A DNA stretch of 64,000 nucleotides. It comes from Candidatus Babeliales bacterium. Its GTDB lineage: Bacteria; Babelota; Babeliae; Babelales; JABDEC01. Made by a program: the position numbers and the translations under genes. Positions 60,527-64,000 of the stretch are shown here, piece by piece (within the stretch, counting starts at the first letter, position 1; every line of letters starts with the position of its first letter). The stretch spans positions 1 through 64,000 of the forward strand of contig JARLHJ010000012.1 in assembly GCA_031292305.1 (NCBI GenBank). The letters run 5' to 3'. The notes under the pieces are model-generated. The model ran no database searches. It was not told the DNA's origin and was given only the letters and a program-made list of their open reading frames with translations.

Positions 60527-62140
60527 TTAAAAATTAATTTCAAAACGACCAGCAATAGTAAAATCTTTGCCAATACCTTTAGTAGCAATTGCATATTCTC
60601 CAAATAAAGACAGGCTCCAATCATAATCTTTTTGGATTTTATTATATCCAAAGCTTCCAAAAAGTTTATTTTGTACTGAACCAATATTTTGGCCTTTTGC
60701 AACTTTTAGATTTTTGCAAGGGTCTATGCCGCAAATTGATCCAATTTTTTCTTTTTGCTGCCACCAAGCATCATATCCAATATTAAAATCCCATTCACGT
60801 ATCCTAAAATTTGTTCCAATTGTAAATTGAACAGAATTTTTAGGAAAAATATCAGTCTTGTATAAACCAGGGAACAATGTTTCAACCAATGCTTGGTTTA
60901 ATTGTTTCATATCTTGGGTAGCAGCTTCTTCATTTCCGTCAGCAATATCTTTTTCAAATTTTGCCAGATCGAGATTTTTAATTTTTAAAAAGAATCTTTT
61001 TTCAACATGCGGGAATGTGTATTCATAAGATAAGTTTGAAAATATAGCAACGCCTTCTTGTATCTTTATTCTAGATTCAAAAAATAAACCAGCAGTAAAA
61101 TGTCTATGGTTTCCTAATGGACTATCTAGAACCATTGCTCCAAATCTATCTAGTGCATCAAAACCTATTGGTTTAAGTAATGCAATAAGTTCTTCTTTTG
61201 CTTCTTCATCTTCCATTAAAGCTTTGTTGCCCAAGCAAGATATTAATTTTAAATTTATTTTTGGTGTATTTAGATCGCCTCTAAAATCAGATCCCAGCAA
61301 TCCCTTTTTTAAGCAGAATGTAGTTGGTAATGTGGTTTGCATACCAAGTTTAGCGCAGAAATTAGAATCATGTATAAAAGGGAATGCTAAGCGTATTCTC
61401 ATATCCCCAAATCCAATTTTGTCACTTACCACATGCTGCAAAAATTCTTTTTCTATTGCTTTAGAGTCTACATCGCCACCGGGTGGTGTTAATTCTCTTT
61501 TTAAGTTGTATTCTTCTGCCTCAGTTGGACGTATGTTTCTTTCTTGATAAAAAAATGGAATATCAAATTCTAAGCTACAATGTTTGTAGTTCTTAAAAAT
61601 TTGAGTCATAATACCTACTCTTCTTTCTTCAAGTTTAATATTACCAACTAATTTTGATATTTTTTTAATTAGTGGAACTTGATCTACAGTAGTAAGACTT
61701 TTTTCAAGCTTATCAATTATGCATGGGGTATTTATAGTAATATAAGATCTAAGATGTGGGTGATTATTAGAATAAAATTCTTTAGTGCAAACATTGCCAA
61801 AAAGATTAAATTTTAATACAAGGTCTTGGCAAGCATGTTCTAAATGATAAAGATTAAAAATGGGCAATGTTGTAATTGGTCTTTTATTTACTTCATTGGT
61901 TTTTTGATATATATCACAATCTGACAATATTGATGCAGTTGGTGAACCAAATACCAAAATAGTTAATGCTTCTAAATTAGTTGTATCAGAACAAGGCGCA
62001 GGCCCATCGTTGTCTTTCTTTTCCAAAGAGGCTTTATCATCTGTGAAGCCTTCGAGTTCCTCAGCAAAATCACAAATTAATGGATTAAAAAATGAACACT
62101 GCATAAGCAATAATAGAATAATTTTTTTTATGGGTGACAT
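60527..62140 (-). CDS. Predicted outer-membrane beta-barrel protein
   Basis: 537 residues: signal peptide (1-22, 'IILLLLMQCSFFNPLIC'), then long alternating-strand sequence with aromatic girdles ('HRHFTAGLFFESRIKI', 'FTIGTNFRIREWDFNIGYDAWW', 'YDWSLSLFGEYAIATKG') and a C-terminal Phe in 'FTIAGRFEINF', the recognition signature for BAM-dependent insertion. Acidic segment with 'TDDKASLEKKDNDGPAPC' early. Eleven or more Cys are spread over it. Transport or adhesion role unknown. Leftward, divergent from the ATP synthase operon, whose first start lies 177 bases away. Confidence 0.75.
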   Translation of the reverse strand: MSPIKKIILLLLMQCSFFNPLICDFAEELEGFTDDKASLEKKDNDGPAPCSDTTNLEALTILVFGSPTASILSDCDIYQKTNEVNKRPITTLPIFNLYHLEHACQDLVLKFNLFGNVCTKEFYSNNHPHLRSYITINTPCIIDKLEKSLTTVDQVPLIKKISKLVGNIKLEERRVGIMTQIFKNYKHCSLEFDIPFFYQERNIRPTEAEEYNLKRELTPPGGDVDSKAIEKEFLQHVVSDKIGFGDMRIRLAFPFIHDSNFCAKLGMQTTLPTTFCLKKGLLGSDFRGDLNTPKINLKLISCLGNKALMEDEEAKEELIALLKPIGFDALDRFGAMVLDSPLGNHRHFTAGLFFESRIKIQEGVAIFSNLSYEYTFPHVEKRFFLKIKNLDLAKFEKDIADGNEEAATQDMKQLNQALVETLFPGLYKTDIFPKNSVQFTIGTNFRIREWDFNIGYDAWWQQKEKIGSICGIDPCKNLKVAKGQNIGSVQNKLFGSFGYNKIQKDYDWSLSLFGEYAIATKGIGKDFTIAGRFEINF

Positions 62141-62245
62141 AATTTTCTTATATTAATTAAGGTTAATTTTATTAGGTAACACTATTGTAGCTTAATTTTT
62201 TCATATTTCAAATTAGCCCTAATTTTTAAATAATTAATATTTTTC

Positions 62246-62275
62246 TTGTAAAAAAGCTTTTAATTAGGCTAAAAT
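62246..62275 (+). promoter_or_regulatory. Candidate promoter of the ATP synthase operon
   Basis: TTGTAA at 62246-62251 and TAAAAT at 62270-62275 with an 18-base spacer, about 41 bases before the atpE start. Sequence inference only. Confidence 0.45.
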
Positions 62276-62316
62276 AAGACTTAAGATTTAATAATCCTGT
62301 TATGGAAAGGATTTTT

Positions 62317-62568
62317 ATGGATATTGATGGGATTTTTGTAGTAAGAGCAGCGGCATTTTTAGGTGCAGCTTTTGTTATGGCTATTGGTAGTGTGGGTCCA
62401 GCTTTAGGTCAGGGTATGATTGGAAAGCAATCTTGCGAAAGTATTGGCAAGTACCCAGAAAGTTCAAGCAAAGTGCGAATAGCTATGATGATAGCATTAG
62501 CAATGGTAGAATCTTCAGCTGTTTTTTGTTTTTTAATAGCGTTGTTATTGATATTAACCGTTAAATGA
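62317..62568 (+). CDS. atpE: ATP synthase F0 subunit c
   Basis: Forms the rotating ring that carries the coupling ion. The start at 62317 is chosen because GAAAGG lies just upstream; it gives 83 residues, normal for the family. Two helices with a short polar loop ('GKYPESSSK'). The ion site fits the sodium type of Ilyobacter-like rings, with the same numbering: Pro28, Gln32, Glu65, Ser66, and Ser67 and Phe70 in place of Thr67 and Tyr70. First gene of the operon: no subunit a gene (atpB) precedes it here. Confidence 0.92.
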   Translation: MDIDGIFVVRAAAFLGAAFVMAIGSVGPALGQGMIGKQSCESIGKYPESSSKVRIAMMIALAMVESSAVFCFLIALLLILTVK

Positions 62569-62569
62569 C

Positions 62570-62938
62570 ATGACGATTAATTTTACAATAATTATACAAG
62601 CTATTCATTTTTTTTTAGCTTATTTAATTATAACAAGGTTTTTTATAAAGCCTGCGCTCGATATTATTGTACTGCAAGAAAAGCAGGACCGAGAATTATT
62701 GAGGCAATTAGATTTGTATACTAAAAAATATGAGGAAAAAAATAAAAATAAGCTGGATTTATGGAAAGAAAGTTTAATTAAATTTTCTTTTTATAAATCT
62801 GATATAGATAAAACCAAAAATAAAATTCAAGTAAATTGGGAAGTTCCCAAAGTTTGCGAGCCATCAGATTTTTTAATCAATTCATTAAAAAAAGAAACTT
62901 TAAGTTTTTTAAAGGATAAAATAAGTCATGTTCAATAA
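62570..62938 (+). CDS. ATP synthase F0 b-type subunit, short form
   Basis: Stator stalk subunit. The 122-residue product starts with a membrane helix ('FTIIIQAIHFFLAYLIITRFFIKPALDII'), of the sort seen in b/b' subunits, but the following helical part is short and lacks the long alanine-rich coiled coil of standard b (about 156 residues). It begins one base after the atpE stop and overlaps the next gene by 11 bases. Two b-type genes in a row suggest a b/b' pair; which is which is not clear. Confidence 0.75.
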   Translation: MTINFTIIIQAIHFFLAYLIITRFFIKPALDIIVLQEKQDRELLRQLDLYTKKYEEKNKNKLDLWKESLIKFSFYKSDIDKTKNKIQVNWEVPKVCEPSDFLINSLKKETLSFLKDKISHVQ

Positions 62939-63422
62939 TATGAGTTATTTGTCTATTTTTTTTAGGTTATTTAATTTTGCAATTATTATGGGTATTTTTT
63001 ACTATATTTTTAAGAAATATATTAAAGAAGGCATAATGAAACAAATTAATGATCGTATCGAATATTTAAAAAATATTAAGGATGAGCAAATAGCACTTAT
63101 AGAAAATGCAAAACAACTTGATATAGATATAAACCAGCAGAATAAACTTACTCAAGATTTATTATATAAATTAGATAGATGGAAATCTGTAATTCAAACG
63201 GAACAAGAAGATAAATTAAAAAAACTTGATTCTATAAAAGTTGATATTCAAAATAAACAAGCAATTAAAAATAATCTTTTATCGCAAAAAATTGTTTATA
63301 GCCATGTGATACCTCAAATTATAGAAGATAATAAAATTGAAATATTAAAAGAATTTTCAGATAATAAAGAGGCTGTTAGATATCAAAAAGATATTATTGC
63401 ATTTATAAAGAAAAGCCTATGA
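62928..63422 (+). CDS. atpF: ATP synthase F0 b subunit
   Basis: 164 residues: one N-terminal helix ('FRLFNFAIIMGIFYYIFKKYI') and a long charged helix with Lys/Glu/Gln ('DRIEYLKNIKDEQIALIEN') that would form the stator dimer with the preceding subunit. It overlaps both neighbours (11 and 4 bases), so translation is coupled. Assigned by position and shape rather than by sequence motifs. Confidence 0.8.
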   Translation: MFNNMSYLSIFFRLFNFAIIMGIFYYIFKKYIKEGIMKQINDRIEYLKNIKDEQIALIENAKQLDIDINQQNKLTQDLLYKLDRWKSVIQTEQEDKLKKLDSIKVDIQNKQAIKNNLLSQKIVYSHVIPQIIEDNKIEILKEFSDNKEAVRYQKDIIAFIKKSL

Positions 63423-63967
63423 ATATTAAAGATTCAATCATTGCAAAAAGGTATGCAGTAGCATATTTGAATTTATCTTTAGAAAAGTTGGATAATGAAG
63501 ACTTATTAAAAATTCGTGGAGCCTATGATTTTTTATTAAATAACAGGCAAGCCTTTTTTTTATTAACTTTGCCAAATATATCTTTATCTGATAAAACATA
63601 TTTAATAGATGTTTTTTTAAAAAAATTTAATTTATCTATTTATTTAAAAGATTTATTTTTATTATTAGTAGAGCAAAATAGAATTTATCTTGTAAAAGAT
63701 GTTTTGAAGGCAATTATAACCATTTATCAAGTAAGAAGAAATATTATGATATTTGATATATCAAGTTCTGATTCTTTAGATAAAAATGATATAGATGTTA
63801 TTTCAAAATTTTTGTATAAAAATACAAAGAATGAAATTTTACCGCTTTATAAGATAGATAAAAGTCTTATAGCAGGTATAAAGTTGCAAAGCGGATCTTT
63901 TTTATGGGAATATTCTATTAAAAAACAATTGGCCAGCACAAAAAAATTATTATATAAATTAAGGTAA
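63419..63967 (+). CDS. atpH: ATP synthase F1 delta subunit
   Basis: 182 residues. Links the stator to the top of F1. The start 'IIAKRYAVAYLNLSLEK' and the end 'IDKSLIAGIKLQSGSFLWEYSIKKQLASTKKLLY' are the family hallmarks at the two conserved ends. Overlaps the b subunit gene by 4 bases (ATGA). Helical N-domain of about 110 residues followed by the C-terminal strand-helix part. Confidence 0.93.
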   Translation: MNIKDSIIAKRYAVAYLNLSLEKLDNEDLLKIRGAYDFLLNNRQAFFLLTLPNISLSDKTYLIDVFLKKFNLSIYLKDLFLLLVEQNRIYLVKDVLKAIITIYQVRRNIMIFDISSSDSLDKNDIDVISKFLYKNTKNEILPLYKIDKSLIAGIKLQSGSFLWEYSIKKQLASTKKLLYKLR

Positions 63968-63978
63968 AAAACCCTAAA

Positions 63979-64000
63979 ATGGAAATAAAAAATACAGATC
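63979..64000 (+). CDS. atpA: Start of a gene cut by the window edge, probably ATP synthase alpha
   Basis: An ATG 11 bases after the atpH stop opens 'MEIKNTD', which resembles the usual alpha-subunit start ('MEIK...'). Only 22 bases are visible, so the assignment rests mainly on gene order (c-b-b-delta-alpha). Confidence 0.5.

Overview
The window is a strongly A+T-rich bacterial chromosome segment (about 70% A+T by eye) from an organism with a Gram-negative type of envelope: it has a TamB-like protein, a predicted outer-membrane barrel ending in phenylalanine, MscL and a giant MscS/MscK-type channel. About half of the roughly 75 genes start with a clean signal peptide, and many of these encode small secreted proteins with no recognisable family. 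This mixture, with TolB/WD40-like secreted propellers, a reduced F-type ATP synthase operon and short intergenic spaces closed by strong hairpin terminators, fits a host-associated or intracellular lineage such as Candidatus Dependentiae (TM6). That placement is inference; no rRNA gene is present to test it.

Layout. 0-6.5 kb: a partial secreted gene, tamB-like gene, an RluA-type pseudouridine synthase followed by an overlapping run of three small secreted proteins, and one more secreted protein flanked by two copies of a short repeat. 6.6-8.4 kb: mgtE magnesium transporter, then tRNA-Lys and tRNA-Glu. 8.5-16.7 kb: secreted hypotheticals, a GNAT acetyltransferase, a secreted protein with a PD-(D/E)XK nuclease-like C-terminus, an RlmM/FtsJ-like methyltransferase and a secreted or membrane M50-like metalloprotease. 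16.7-23.2 kb: BI-1 membrane protein, an NfeD/flotillin pair, an Ala/Ser/Thr-rich secreted protein, a flavin reductase with a signal peptide, mscL and a DEAD-box helicase. 23.2-28.9 kb: an interrupted Cys-rich secreted gene, dps, glycine/arginine/asparagine-rich secreted proteins, a DUF378 protein and an exported superoxide dismutase. 29-37 kb: TolB-like propeller, half-size MFS protein, rarA, a stand-alone LigD-type 3'-phosphoesterase, a PfpI/DJ-1 protein, a run of small membrane proteins (DoxX-like, HdeD-like) with a 38-residue Cys-repeat peptide, and transaldolase. 37-47.9 kb: HD hydrolase, leuS with two secreted genes behind it, a GT28-like glycosyltransferase, NUDIX hydrolase, secreted WD40 protein, small secreted genes and a RecO-like protein. 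47.9-62 kb: MscK-like channel, two paralogous repeat-bearing surface proteins, twin small membrane proteins, a GerMN-like protein with a degenerate amidase, recD2-like helicase and an outer-membrane protein. 62.3 kb to the end: ATP synthase operon (c, two b-type subunits, delta, start of alpha).

How the genes work together. Several groups make sense as units: oxidative and metal defence (Dps, exported MnSOD, exported flavin reductase, PfpI/DJ-1), osmotic and membrane stress (MscL, MscK-like channel, HdeD-like and DoxX-like proteins, flotillin/NfeD, BI-1), and DNA maintenance (RarA, RecD2, RecO-like, LigD-type phosphoesterase). The secreted proteins are the most distinctive content and are the best candidates for host interaction. 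The c subunit of the ATP synthase carries the residues that define a sodium-binding site in other bacteria.

No CRISPR array, transposase, integrase or prophage was seen. Two places show short direct duplications around a single small secreted gene, which may be how accessory genes were gained here.
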